Of a stretch of DNA of 26,367 nucleotides, positions 15,941 to 23,867 are shown piece after piece. The position numbers were made by a program, and so were the translations under genes. The DNA comes from an uncultured Lachnospiraceae bacterium (GTDB lineage: Bacteria; Bacillota; Clostridia; Lachnospirales; Lachnospiraceae): positions 1-26,367 of the forward strand of contig CAJTTI010000036.1 in the NCBI GenBank assembly GCA_910579225.1, written 5' to 3'. Position 1 is the first letter of the stretch. Every line of letters begins with the position of its first letter. The notes under the pieces are model-generated. The model did not search any database and was not told where the DNA came from. It was given only the letters and a program-made list of their open reading frames with translations.

Positions 15941-15996
15941 CCGGCCTGTATTTATATTGTACAGGCCGGAAAATGGGAATGTCATCAGACATTCCC
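15941..15996 (-). other. Two tandem hairpins between rubredoxin and flavodiiron genes
   Basis: CCGGCCTGTA (15941-15950) pairs perfectly with TACAGGCCGG (15960-15969). Next to it GGGAATGT (15975-15982) pairs perfectly with ACATTCCC (15989-15996). On the operon strand neither is followed by a strong T-run, so full termination is unlikely. They may set the rubredoxin to flavodiiron ratio by partial termination, RNA processing or 3'-end protection. Confidence 0.6.
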
Positions 15997-16003
15997 TACT
16001 TTC

Positions 16004-16162
16004 TTACGCTTCTTCAAAATCTTCCTTGCCCACTCCGCAGATTGGGCATACCCAGTCTTCCGGAAGATCTTCAAAAGCAGTTCCCGGAGCGATTCCGTTA
16101 TCCGGATCGCCAACTTCAGGGTCGTACTCATAACCACATGGTCCGCATACATATTTTTTCAT
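16004..16162 (-). CDS. Rubredoxin (52 residues)
   Basis: This small one-electron carrier has a single iron bound by four cysteines. The two knuckles are YVCGPCGYEYDP (C6, C9) and WVCPICGVGK (C39, C42), with the conserved DPDNGIAPGT and FEDLPEDW between them. Its length is the family standard. GGAGG lies just before the ATG, and a consensus promoter is upstream. It sits directly before the flavodiiron gene and is most likely its electron donor. It is short enough to be missed by a length cut-off. Confidence 0.96.
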   Translation of the reverse strand: MKKYVCGPCGYEYDPEVGDPDNGIAPGTAFEDLPEDWVCPICGVGKEDFEEA

Positions 16163-16217
16163 ATTGCACCTCCATTATAGAAAACTTTTCCGGTATTAAC
16201 ATACCCTGTCTTATCCG

Positions 16218-16246
16218 ATTATACTGTATCATTTATGACTTGTCAA
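16218..16246 (-). promoter_or_regulatory. Consensus promoter of the rubredoxin-flavodiiron operon
   Basis: On the minus strand, TTGACA (16241-16246) and TATAAT (16218-16223) are both perfect consensus hexamers with a 17-base spacer. The start would be near 16211, with a leader of about 50 bases. Expression is expected to be high. The -35 begins only 18 bases after the stop of the HAD gene upstream. Confidence 0.9.
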
Positions 16247-16263
16247 AAATTTCCGACAGATTC

Positions 16264-17052
16264 TCAGCAGTTTTTCATAAAATCTTTCAGAAAGGATGTT
16301 ACACTGGCACAGATATGTCCGGCGTGTGCCTGGACATCCGGCTTCGCATGTGCCATGGCATAACTGTTCGGAGTCAGTTTCAGCATGGAAATATCATTCT
16401 GGTTATCCCCAAAAACCATCAGTTCTTCCGGAACAATCCCCTTCTGCTTCATAACAGTCTGGAGCGCAACACCTTTACCGAATCCTTTTGGAATCATATC
16501 CAGCCAGCTGTTGCCCCCATAGACAAAATCTGCATAGTCTCCATATTTTTTCTGAAAAAATGTCTGTATCCTCTCTATATTTTTCACAAAATCATAAACA
16601 TACATGGAAATCTTGATGATCTGATCCTGAATCTCCGAAAACTCCCGGAAGATCACACAGTCATTTTTTACCACATGCAAAAGCTCTTCTCTAAACCATT
16701 CTGTTCTGGGACAGATATAGCATGCTCTCACACCGGACAGACAAAGATCCGCTTCCTGAATCTTCAGAATGTCTTCGGCAATCTCCATCGCCTTCTCTCT
16801 TGGTATCTCCAGAATATACTGTTGTTCTCCCTGCTCCATGGCCAGAGCACCGTTCTCACATACGAATCCCATCCGCCCTGCATAGCGCTCAAACATCCGG
16901 TACATATTTGCGTACTGTCTCCCGCTGGCAGCATAGAACAGATAACCTCTATCCAGAATCTCTTCCAGCACTTCCATAAAGCCTTCTTCTATTTCCTGTG
17001 TTCCTTCTGGTATCAGCGTCCCATCCAGATCGCTTGCTATCAGTTTGATCAT
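16264..17052 (-). CDS. Cof-type HAD-IIB family phosphatase
   Basis: The 262-residue protein has HAD motif I DLDGTL (nucleophile D8, acid D10), a motif II-type AASGR, a C2B cap in the middle and motif IV GDNQND near residues 218-223. Cof-type enzymes act on sugar phosphates or cofactor phosphates; the substrate is not predictable. The start ATG overlaps the stop of the preceding alarmone synthetase (TGATG), with GGAGAA upstream, so the two are translationally coupled. An in-frame start further upstream would lie wholly within the synthetase gene and is rejected. Confidence 0.88.
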   Translation of the reverse strand: MIKLIASDLDGTLIPEGTQEIEEGFMEVLEEILDRGYLFYAASGRQYANMYRMFERYAGRMGFVCENGALAMEQGEQQYILEIPREKAMEIAEDILKIQEADLCLSGVRACYICPRTEWFREELLHVVKNDCVIFREFSEIQDQIIKISMYVYDFVKNIERIQTFFQKKYGDYADFVYGGNSWLDMIPKGFGKGVALQTVMKQKGIVPEELMVFGDNQNDISMLKLTPNSYAMAHAKPDVQAHAGHICASVTSFLKDFMKNC

Positions 17053-17753
17053 CAAAGTTCTCCTTCTTCTATCATATTGCGGATCTCCTGCATTCGCTGG
17101 TCCACCCCGCTGATAATATCTGCACATTTCCGAAGTTCGTTTACAATCAGCTCCGGATTCTTCACGTGCTTCTTATACTTCAGCTTATGGTCCAGGCTCG
17201 CCCAGAAATCCATGGCTATAGTCCGAAACTGTACCTCCACCCGCATATATTTCTTCTCACTGGACAAAAAGATTGGAATCTGAATGATCAGGTGAAGGCT
17301 TCGATATCCGTTCTTCTTAGGATGTTTGATATAGTCCTTCACTTTCACCACTTCCAGATCGTCCTGCGCGGACAGCATAGATGCAAGATAATAAATGTCC
17401 TCCACAAAAGAACAGATAACGCGAACACCTGCCACATCATTAAGATGTGCTTTAATGCCATCTACTGACAGTTCATATCCTTTCCGGTTCATCTTCTCGA
17501 TAATGCTGGCCGGCTCCTTCACACGGCTTTCAATCATTTCTATGGGATTGCGCTCATGTTCCAGCGAAAATTCTTCATTTAAAACATTCAGTTTTGTCTC
17601 AATCTCCCGAATCGCACATCGGTACTGCATCAAAAGCGTCATAAAAGGACGGATTCTGATGGGAGTGTCTGCAAGCTGCCCACCCGTCAGATGGCGAAAT
17701 ACCTCGATCCCTTCCAGTTCCCCCATACCAATCAGTTCATTTTTTTCTTTCAT
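17052..17753 (-). CDS. Small alarmone synthetase (RelQ-type GTP pyrophosphokinase)
   Basis: The 233-residue protein contains only a RelA/SpoT synthetase domain, with no HD hydrolase, TGS or ACT domains. It should transfer pyrophosphate from ATP to GDP or GTP to make (p)ppGpp. Landmarks are ESRVKEPASI (75-84), the synthetase motif DVAGVRVICSF (106-116), the GTP-binding KNGYRSLH (147-154) and the catalytic EVQFRTIAMDFW (173-184), followed by DHKLKYK. C-terminal helices fit the tetramer-forming tail of RelQ. The ribosome binding site is weak. The gene has its own divergent promoter and is coupled to a HAD phosphatase. Confidence 0.9.
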   Translation of the reverse strand: MKEKNELIGMGELEGIEVFRHLTGGQLADTPIRIRPFMTLLMQYRCAIREIETKLNVLNEEFSLEHERNPIEMIESRVKEPASIIEKMNRKGYELSVDGIKAHLNDVAGVRVICSFVEDIYYLASMLSAQDDLEVVKVKDYIKHPKKNGYRSLHLIIQIPIFLSSEKKYMRVEVQFRTIAMDFWASLDHKLKYKKHVKNPELIVNELRKCADIISGVDQRMQEIRNMIEEGEL

Positions 17754-17813
17754 AGTCCCGCAACTCTTCCCGTAATTTTTGATAAAGCACTTTCCCGTCT
17801 TCTGCTCTTGTCT

Positions 17814-17842
17814 ATTTTACACGAAAATTCTCAGTTTGTCGA
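17814..17842 (-). promoter_or_regulatory. Promoter of the alarmone synthetase-HAD operon
   Basis: On the minus strand, TCGACA (17837-17842) and TAAAAT (17814-17819) are 17 bases apart. It is divergent from the asnA promoter, with about 31 bases between the two. Confidence 0.6.
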
Positions 17843-17873
17843 TTTTTTAACACAAATTTACGATAATTTAATA

Positions 17874-17901
17874 TTCCAACGGTTCTATTTTATGATATAC
17901 T
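17874..17901 (+). promoter_or_regulatory. Promoter of asnA
   Basis: The -10 TATACT (17896-17901) carries an extended TG; the -35 TTCCAA (17874-17879) is poor, 16 bases upstream. The leader is about 35 bases and includes GGAGG before the asnA ATG. Confidence 0.6.
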
Positions 17902-17941
17902 ATGGAAGATTGATTTAAAATATTTATCCGGAGGAACCCAT

Positions 17942-18952
17942 ATGGAACATTTATACATACCTGAAAATTATCATTCAGAATTATCGCTTTATGATACACA
18001 GATCGCCATCAAGACTGTTAAAGATTTCTTCCAGCAGACTCTGGCAGAACAGCTCTATCTGCTCCGTGTCTCCGCGCCCCTGTTCGTCAGACCGGAGTCC
18101 GGACTGAATGACAACCTGAACGGTGTCGAACGCCCGGTCTCTTTTGGCATCAAAGAACAAGGGGACTGCCCGGTGGAGATCGTTCACTCCCTGGCCAAAT
18201 GGAAACGCAATGCGCTCAAACAATATGGCTTCCATGTAGGAGAAGGGCTCTACACGGACATGAACGCCATCCGAAGAGACGAGGACACTGACAATATCCA
18301 TTCCATCTATGTGGATCAGTGGGATTGGGAAAAGATTATCCTGAAGCAGGATCGTAACATGGATTATCTGAAGGAAATTGTCCGTAAAATCTACAAAGCG
18401 CTGAAAAAAACAGAAAAATATATGGCGATTCGCTATGATTACATCGAGGAGATACTTCCAAAAGACATCTTTTTCATTACTACGCAGGAACTTCTGGATC
18501 TTTATCCGGATCTGACACCGAAGGAGCGGGAAGACCAGATTGTCCGGGAGAAAGGCGCTGTCTTCCTGATGCAAATCGGCGGCCGCCTGAGCAACGGAGA
18601 GCCCCATGACGGCAGAGCGCCGGACTACGACGACTGGAATCTGAACGGAGATATCATAGTATGGTATCCTGTCCTTGGGCATGCACTGGAATTATCCTCC
18701 ATGGGCATCCGTGTAGATGAAGACAGTCTGGCAGAGCAGCTCAGACTGGCTAACTGTGAAGAACGTGCAGAACTTCCTTTCCAGAACGCAATCCTCCAGA
18801 AGAAGCTTCCCTATACGATCGGAGGCGGCATCGGGCAATCCCGCATCTGTATGTTCTATCTTCGGAAAGCACATATTGGGGAAGTGCAGGCCTCCATCTG
18901 GCCGGACCACATCCGGTCGGCAGCCCTCGCCCACGGAATTACCCTGCTCTAA
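17942..18952 (+). CDS. asnA: Aspartate--ammonia ligase (asparagine synthetase A)
   Basis: This 336-residue enzyme makes asparagine from aspartate, ammonia and ATP in the cytoplasm. It has the class II tRNA-synthetase-like fold. Recognisable blocks are RVSAPLFV with DNLNGVERPV, the LAKWKRNALKQYGF region, YTDMNAIRRDED, VDQWDWEK and the C-terminal GGGIGQSRICMFYL. Length and blocks match AsnA of E. coli and Firmicutes over the full length. The ATG has GGAGG seven bases upstream. A GreA-like factor follows after 98 bases with no terminator between them, so cotranscription is likely. Confidence 0.95.
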   Translation: MEHLYIPENYHSELSLYDTQIAIKTVKDFFQQTLAEQLYLLRVSAPLFVRPESGLNDNLNGVERPVSFGIKEQGDCPVEIVHSLAKWKRNALKQYGFHVGEGLYTDMNAIRRDEDTDNIHSIYVDQWDWEKIILKQDRNMDYLKEIVRKIYKALKKTEKYMAIRYDYIEEILPKDIFFITTQELLDLYPDLTPKEREDQIVREKGAVFLMQIGGRLSNGEPHDGRAPDYDDWNLNGDIIVWYPVLGHALELSSMGIRVDEDSLAEQLRLANCEERAELPFQNAILQKKLPYTIGGGIGQSRICMFYLRKAHIGEVQASIWPDHIRSAALAHGITLL

Positions 18953-19050
18953 AAACAGCACCTGCCCGATATTTGCGGCGGGAAATTTCTCCGGCACCGG
19001 GAAAGCAAAAGGAAGGCGCGGTACTTTAATTTCAGAAAGGATACTCAAAC

Positions 19051-19554
19051 ATGAAAGAAAAACTGACCAGAAAGGATATGGAAAAGATCCAGGCAGAGAT
19101 TGACCACCGCAAACTGGTCCTTCGTCCCCAGATTCTGGACGCAGTCCGCGAAGCACGCGCCCAGGGGGATTTAAGTGAAAACTTTGAATACTATGCTGCC
19201 AAACGCGAAAACGGAACCAATAACAGCCGTATCCGTTACCTGGAACGGATGCTGAAAAATGCCGTAATCATAGAAGATCACTCTTCTTCTGATGAAGTCG
19301 GGCTCAACAAGTCGGTTACTGTCTACATCGAAGAAGACGACGAATGCGAGACTTACAAGATTGTCACCAGCATCCGCGGAAACTCCATGAAAAATCTGAT
19401 CAGTATTGAGTCTCCTCTTGGCAAGGCCCTTCTTCATCATCGGGTGGGCGACACTGTTACGATTCCGGTAAGCGATACCTACAGTTATGATGTAATTATT
19501 CGGGAGATTGAGGACACACAGGATGAAGATCATGACAGTATCCGGGCATTTTAG
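19051..19554 (+). CDS. GreA/GreB family transcription elongation factor
   Basis: The 167-residue protein has an N-terminal coiled coil (about 1-75) whose tip reads QGDLSENFEYYAAK, with the two acidic residues D40 and E43 that activate RNA cleavage by stalled polymerase (D41 and E44 in E. coli GreA). An FKBP-like C-terminal domain follows, with SPLGKALLHHRVGDTVTI. It differs from standard GreA by an acidic C-terminal extension, so it may be a second copy beside a housekeeping greA elsewhere. AAAGGA lies nine bases before the ATG. Confidence 0.86.
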   Translation: MKEKLTRKDMEKIQAEIDHRKLVLRPQILDAVREARAQGDLSENFEYYAAKRENGTNNSRIRYLERMLKNAVIIEDHSSSDEVGLNKSVTVYIEEDDECETYKIVTSIRGNSMKNLISIESPLGKALLHHRVGDTVTIPVSDTYSYDVIIREIEDTQDEDHDSIRAF

Positions 19555-19596
19555 ACGGCCAACTTTATGGAACCTCTTTTCTTTTTTCCTCTTTTT

Positions 19597-19605
19597 TGCT
19601 ACAAT
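19597..19605 (+). promoter_or_regulatory. Possible extended -10 promoter for the fructokinase gene
   Basis: TGCTACAAT forms an extended -10, with TACAAT at 19600-19605. The -35 region is T-rich and matches poorly. The leader would be about 24 bases with GGAGG before the ATG. Confidence 0.45.
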
Positions 19606-19635
19606 AGATTCATTAAATGATCGGAGGCATTCTCT

Positions 19636-20601
19636 ATGAAAACATATGATGTTGTTGCTCTTGGCGAATTACTGATTGATTTTACCCAGAACGGACTTAG
19701 TGAGCAGGGCAACAGCCTGTTTGAGGCAAATCCCGGCGGAGCCCCCTGTAATGTGCTCTCCATGCTGAACAATCTGGGAAAGAAAACGGCATTTATTGGT
19801 AAAGTCGGTAAAGATCAATTTGGAATAACGCTGAAAAAATCTCTGGAAGAATTAGGTATCGGTACAGATAATCTGATGATGGATGAAGAGATCCACACAA
19901 CACTGGCTTTGGTACATACTTTTGAAGATGGCGACCGTGACTTCTCTTTCTACCGCAATCCTGGCGCAGATATGATGCTCCGTGCAGAAGAAGTAAAAGA
20001 AGAATTACTCAGAGACACCAGGCTGTTTCATTTCGGCACACTCTCCATGACTCATGAAGGTGTCAGGAAAGCAACTGTGAAGGCGGTTACCCAGGCAAAA
20101 GAAGCCGGAGCCCTGATTAGTTTTGATCCCAATCTCCGGGAACCTCTGTGGGATACTCTGGATCACGCAAAAGAAGAGATCCGTTGGGGTCTTGGACAAT
20201 GTGACATCCTGAAAATCTCTGACAATGAGATCCAGTGGCTGACTGGAAAGAAAGACTTTACAGAAGGTGTTACCGAGATCCGAAGGGAATTTCCGATTCC
20301 GCTGATTCTTGTCTCCATGGGCAGAGACGGAAGCCGGGCATATTATGGAGACGGCTATGTGGAAGTGGCCCCGTTCCTTCAGAAACACACCATTGAAACC
20401 ACTGGGGCAGGAGATACCTTCTGTGCCTGCATCATCAATTATATACTGGAGCACGGTCTTACAGCTCTGAAAGAGTCTCAGCTTCGGGAAATGCTGACGT
20501 TTGCCAATGCTGCGGCTTCCATTATCACCACCCGGAAAGGGGCTCTTCGGGTTATGCCGACTCTAAAAGAGGTTCAGGACTACCTCGCTGCCCATGCATA
20601 A
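19636..20601 (+). CDS. PfkB family carbohydrate kinase, probable fructokinase
   Basis: The 321-residue protein is a ribokinase-fold sugar kinase. PfkB signature 1 is the GGAPCNVLSMLNNLGKKTAF region (34-53), and signature 2 is ETTGAGDTFCA (254-264) with the catalytic base D260 and its anion hole. FGTLSMTHEG and ISFDPNLREPLW are typical of bacterial fructokinases that make fructose-6-phosphate. No sucrose transport or hydrolase genes are beside it, so the substrate is a family-level prediction. GGAGG precedes the ATG. Confidence 0.88.
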   Translation: MKTYDVVALGELLIDFTQNGLSEQGNSLFEANPGGAPCNVLSMLNNLGKKTAFIGKVGKDQFGITLKKSLEELGIGTDNLMMDEEIHTTLALVHTFEDGDRDFSFYRNPGADMMLRAEEVKEELLRDTRLFHFGTLSMTHEGVRKATVKAVTQAKEAGALISFDPNLREPLWDTLDHAKEEIRWGLGQCDILKISDNEIQWLTGKKDFTEGVTEIRREFPIPLILVSMGRDGSRAYYGDGYVEVAPFLQKHTIETTGAGDTFCACIINYILEHGLTALKESQLREMLTFANAAASIITTRKGALRVMPTLKEVQDYLAAHA

Positions 20602-20663
20602 AAACACGCGTCTGAAGACCTTCTATGGCCTGCAGAACAAAGATATCAAGGAGGAATATTTAT

Positions 20664-21023
20664 ATGGAATTATTTGATAAAATGAATGAATTTGCCAAAA
20701 GCGCCGCAACCAAAACAGGAGAGGTCCTTGAAGATACAAGATTGAAAACCCAGATTCTCAATGATGAGAAATCTATCCGGGAACTGCAAACAAAAATCGG
20801 CGCTTTTTATTACAAAAAATTTGCTGCCGGAGAAGCCGTTGAGGAGGAGGTAACTGAATTCTGTACAGCAATCTCTGTGCATTTGGCAAATATCGAAGAG
20901 AAAAAAGCTGCTATAAATGCCGGAAAACGAACTGCTCCGGACAAAGAAGAGAAAAAAGCAGAGATTGAAACTTCGCCGGAGTCAGACGATAACGAAAAAG
21001 ATTCAGAAGAGCTGCCCTATTAG
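20664..21023 (+). CDS. Small helical protein of unknown function (119 residues)
   Basis: I do not recognise this protein. It has no signal peptide and no membrane segment. The first 90 residues are predicted helical, with heptad-like spacing around TRLKTQILNDEKSIRELQTK, and are followed by a highly charged, glutamate- and lysine-rich tail ending EELPY that is probably disordered. There is one isolated cysteine and no zinc-ribbon pair. The start has a perfect AAGGAGG site; an upstream in-frame ATG lacks one. It follows the fructokinase by 62 bases and ends before a strong terminator. Confidence 0.75.
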   Translation: MELFDKMNEFAKSAATKTGEVLEDTRLKTQILNDEKSIRELQTKIGAFYYKKFAAGEAVEEEVTEFCTAISVHLANIEEKKAAINAGKRTAPDKEEKKAEIETSPESDDNEKDSEELPY

Positions 21024-21054
21024 AAAAATTACCACATGACGTCCCGCTATGAAA

Positions 21055-21100
21055 AACGCTGTAGTGCCCATAAACACGGCATTTACAGCGTTTCTTTTTT
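21055..21100. terminator. Bidirectional intrinsic terminator
   Basis: AACGCTGTA and TGCC (21055-21068) pair with GGCA and TACAGCGTT (21078-21092), with one small internal bulge. On the plus strand TTTCTTTTTT follows; on the minus strand a run of five T follows. It serves the small helical gene on one side and the chemoreceptor gene, which stops at 21105, on the other. Confidence 0.9.
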
Positions 21101-21104
21101 CATA

Positions 21105-22802
21105 CTAAAAACTGTTTTTTAATTTAAACCTTCCCACAAGACTCTTCATAAGCTGGGACTGACTGGACAGCTCTTCGCTTGCAGCTGCACTTTCTTCTGC
21201 AGTTGCCGAGTTTGTCTGTACCACACTGGAAATCTGGTCAATTCCCATCGTAATCTGAGAGATCGCTTCCGCCTGGTTGCTGCTGGCGTCTGAAATCTGC
21301 CCGATAATGCTTGTCATTTCATTGACTGCATTTACTGCCTGAAGCAGAGACTGAGCGGTCTCGTCGGCAATCTGAGTTCCATTTTCCACTGCTTTTAATG
21401 AATTTTCAATCAAAATGGAAGTATTTTGGGAGGCCTCTGCACTTTTGCTTGCCAGATTGCGGACCTCATCAGCTACTACGGCAAACCCTTTTCCGGCAGC
21501 GCCTGCGCGAGCGGCTTCTACTGCAGCGTTAAGGGCAAGAATGTTGGTCTGAAAGGCAATATCTTCAATTGTTTTAATGATTTTGCCAATTTCACTGGAG
21601 CATTTACTAATATCCCCCATTGCCTGCATCATCTGACGCATTTTTTCATTGCTCACATTCATTTCCGCTCTGACACTGCCTGCCATTGCATTAGCCTGCT
21701 GCGCGTTGTCTGCATTCTCATTCACCTTGCCGGAAATATCACTGATAGAAGCGGCCAGTTCCTGCACAGAACTTGCCTGCTCGGTTGCTCCCTGAGAGAG
21801 CGCCTGAGCGCCGCTGGATACCTGCTCGGATCCGCTTGCAACCTGAGAAGAACTTTGGCTGATCTGCAGCATAGTATCATTGAGCTTCTCCGCAATTCCC
21901 CGGAAAGAGACAAGCAGTGGGTGAAAGCCGCCTGTATATTCTTCTTCACAGATGGAATCTACCGTAAAATCTCCGGCCGCCATTTTAGCAAGGAATTTAT
22001 TCTCATCATCAATGATCACCTGAAGTTTGTGAATCAGTCTGCGTACCTGCTCTGCAAGAACCCCCATTTCGTCCTTGGAGGTATAAGAAATTTCCACATC
22101 CAAATTCCCCTCTGCCATTTTGACAGCGGCATTCTCGATTTCAGAAATAGGAATCTTAATCAGGCGTATAACTACAAAAGAGAAAAATACTCCCACAAGG
22201 ATGATCGCAATGATAATTGCTGACATAAGGCAGATTGCCGTTCTGTAAAGGGAAAAACTTTCCTTTGTTGCAGCGTCGCTGCCGTCTGTGTTGTAGGCGA
22301 TAATCTCCTGAAATGCACTGTTCAGAGAATTATAAAGCTCCACGCATTCGCCTTCCAGAATAGCACGCGCCTCGTCAGTATGGCCCTGTCCGGCTAAAGC
22401 CATCATTTCATCATCCGCTTTATCATACTGAGTCCAGAGTTTCTTTGCATTATCATAGAAACTGCTTTCTTCTTCGTCAATCAATCCTTTATAGGTGGCC
22501 AAAAGGGTATCCATATTTTCTTTTTCCTTTTGGAGATACTGAAGGCTGGACGCCTCTACTTCATCAGAAATTGCAGTAAGATATCCTAATTCATTCAAAC
22601 GGATATTCGAAAGAGTATTGGTCAACTCTCTTGCAGTATCAATGCTGGGCAGCCAGCTTGTTGAAATATCATCTGTCATTTCATTCATGCGGCCCATAAG
22701 ATAAAATGACATCCCGCCGATTATGAACATGCCAATCAGCGCGACTCCTATAAGAATATACAATTTTAATCTGATTTTTAAATTTTGTATGTAGTGAATC
22801 AT
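21105..22802 (-). CDS. Methyl-accepting chemotaxis protein
   Basis: The 565-residue transmembrane chemoreceptor has TM1 at about 12-34, an extracellular four-helix-bundle sensor domain (about 35-185) and TM2 at about 187-212. A HAMP region follows (IPISEIENAAVKMAEGNLDV), then a long cytoplasmic coiled coil. The highly conserved hairpin tip reads EDIAFQTNILALNAAVEAAR then AGAAGKGFAVVADEVRNLA, the site that binds CheA and CheW. There is no C-terminal CheR-tethering pentapeptide. The ligand is unknown. AAAGGAG lies nine bases before the ATG, and a sigma-D-like -10 is about 100 bases upstream. No other chemotaxis gene is in the window. Confidence 0.95.
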   Translation of the reverse strand: MIHYIQNLKIRLKLYILIGVALIGMFIIGGMSFYLMGRMNEMTDDISTSWLPSIDTARELTNTLSNIRLNELGYLTAISDEVEASSLQYLQKEKENMDTLLATYKGLIDEEESSFYDNAKKLWTQYDKADDEMMALAGQGHTDEARAILEGECVELYNSLNSAFQEIIAYNTDGSDAATKESFSLYRTAICLMSAIIIAIILVGVFFSFVVIRLIKIPISEIENAAVKMAEGNLDVEISYTSKDEMGVLAEQVRRLIHKLQVIIDDENKFLAKMAAGDFTVDSICEEEYTGGFHPLLVSFRGIAEKLNDTMLQISQSSSQVASGSEQVSSGAQALSQGATEQASSVQELAASISDISGKVNENADNAQQANAMAGSVRAEMNVSNEKMRQMMQAMGDISKCSSEIGKIIKTIEDIAFQTNILALNAAVEAARAGAAGKGFAVVADEVRNLASKSAEASQNTSILIENSLKAVENGTQIADETAQSLLQAVNAVNEMTSIIGQISDASSNQAEAISQITMGIDQISSVVQTNSATAEESAAASEELSSQSQLMKSLVGRFKLKNSF

Positions 22803-22903
22803 GTCTCCAGTCTCCTTTTATGTTTTGTTACTCATAATTGTCGTCTGCAAAAATAATTATTATTTTCCATACTGTATGTTTTCTGTATGATATTCCCGTA
22901 GAT

Positions 22904-22911
22904 ATATCGGC
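22904..22911 (-). promoter_or_regulatory. Sigma-D (sigma-28)-like -10 element upstream of the chemoreceptor gene
   Basis: On the minus strand GCCGATAT is an exact match to the Bacillus subtilis sigma-D -10 consensus. At the expected distance upstream (about 15 bases) the -35 reads TATC, only a half match to TAAA. Motility sigma factors usually drive chemoreceptor genes, which supports the call. The leader would be about 95 bases. Confidence 0.5.
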
Positions 22912-22944
22912 ATATTTTACCTGTTTGATAAGTAAAAAAAGAAT

Positions 22945-23601
22945 TTATTCGTCTGTCATATGCTCCAGCAATCCTTTTAAATCACAGGTCTGATCAATCA
23001 GATAGTCCGCCATGGACTGATCTAAGCCAAACTTCGTATCTCTTACAGCTGCAACCGTCAATCCTGCTGCCTTCGCCGCCTGAATCCCATAAGTCGAATC
23101 CTCCACTACTATGCAATCTTCTGCTAGCAGACCCAGTTTGTTCAGTGTGTAGAGGTAGATTTCCGGATCCGGTTTGCTGTTTTTAAACCATTTACCACTC
23201 ACATAATAATCAAAAAAACAGGAGAGCCTGGTCTCCTTCAACATCTTTTGGATGGATTCTTCCGACGATGACGAAGCAATGGCCGCAACTACACCTTCTT
23301 GTTTTAACCAGAGAAGCAAATCTTTAACTCCGGAATACAGAAGTTCCTTATATGGTATTTCGTAAGAAGGGTGGTCTTTCTTGTAAAGCCTTCGCATTTC
23401 CTGCGGGGTAATCTCTTCCTTCCACATCCGCGCCACAATCTCCCATGTTCTCTGAGAACTGGCTCCTGCCAGTCTGTACAGCAATTTTTCATCTATTTCG
23501 CATTCATTTTCTTCCAAAAAAGTGCGAAACATCTGAAGGTATACCAATTCGCTGTCAACCAGAACTCCATCCATATCAAATATCACGGCTTTCTTTTTCA
23601 T
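22945..23601 (-). CDS. HAD family hydrolase, beta-phosphoglucomutase-like
   Basis: The 218-residue protein has HAD motif I DMDGVL (D9, D11), a C1 helical cap, motif II in AASSSSEE, motif III lysine in KNSKPDPEIY and motif IV in VVEDSTYGIQAAKAAG. This is the beta-phosphoglucomutase/phosphatase subfamily (IA). Whether it is a mutase or a phosphatase cannot be decided, and no maltose or trehalose phosphorylase is beside it. GGAAGG lies before the ATG. It may be the last gene of the transcript from the AT-rich patch, since no terminator is seen upstream of it. Confidence 0.88.
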   Translation of the reverse strand: MKKKAVIFDMDGVLVDSELVYLQMFRTFLEENECEIDEKLLYRLAGASSQRTWEIVARMWKEEITPQEMRRLYKKDHPSYEIPYKELLYSGVKDLLLWLKQEGVVAAIASSSSEESIQKMLKETRLSCFFDYYVSGKWFKNSKPDPEIYLYTLNKLGLLAEDCIVVEDSTYGIQAAKAAGLTVAAVRDTKFGLDQSMADYLIDQTCDLKGLLEHMTDE

Positions 23602-23728
23602 TGCTTTCCTTCCTAATGATTGTTCCAGTGCTTATCCGGTCTGTTACTGCTTCTCATTTACCACTTGGCACAGTTTTCTTTCCTTGATTCTATGTACCGC
23701 TCTTCCTTCTAAAAAATATAAGCATGAA

Positions 23729-23851
23729 CTACAACTCCAGTCCAAAATTTTTCTCTGAAATGTATTCGCAGCAATAAGTAATCAGTTCCGCTAACAACTC
23801 CGCATTCTCTTTTTTTACAGAATTGATAGGATTGACAATATGTCTCATCAT
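23729..23851 (-). CDS. Possible small protein of 40 residues
   Basis: An ORF opens with two successive ATGs and reads MMRHIVNPINSVKKEN then a leucine-rich helical part and ISEKNFGLEL. AAGGAAG and AAGGG lie upstream at usable distance, and it starts 17 bases after the 91-residue gene ends, as in an operon. Composition is plausible for a real protein, with two adjacent cysteines. No homologue is known to me; it could be the remnant of a longer gene. The remaining 23602-23728 stretch shows no gene or clear terminator. Confidence 0.4.
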   Translation of the reverse strand: MMRHIVNPINSVKKENAELLAELITYCCEYISEKNFGLEL

Positions 23852-23867
23852 ATTTCCCTTTTCTTCC

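Noticed and set aside
16192..16205. Palindrome GGTAT-TAAC-ATACC in the rubredoxin leader
   Set aside because: Five-base arms are too short to claim an operator, and it does not match known Rex or PerR sites.
14872..17283. A very long open frame (about 800 codons) on the plus strand, opposite the flavodiiron, rubredoxin and HAD genes
   Set aside because: It runs antisense through several well-identified genes, has no ribosome binding site, and its translation has no recognisable domain. The openness follows from the codon use of the real genes.
22925..22945. A terminator after the beta-phosphoglucomutase-like gene (T-run on the minus strand)
   Set aside because: The T-run lacks a stable stem before it; GAAT/ATTC gives only four pairs with a two-base loop.
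23602..23728. A further small gene upstream of the HAD gene
   Set aside because: The only frame found is 14 codons long with no convincing site.
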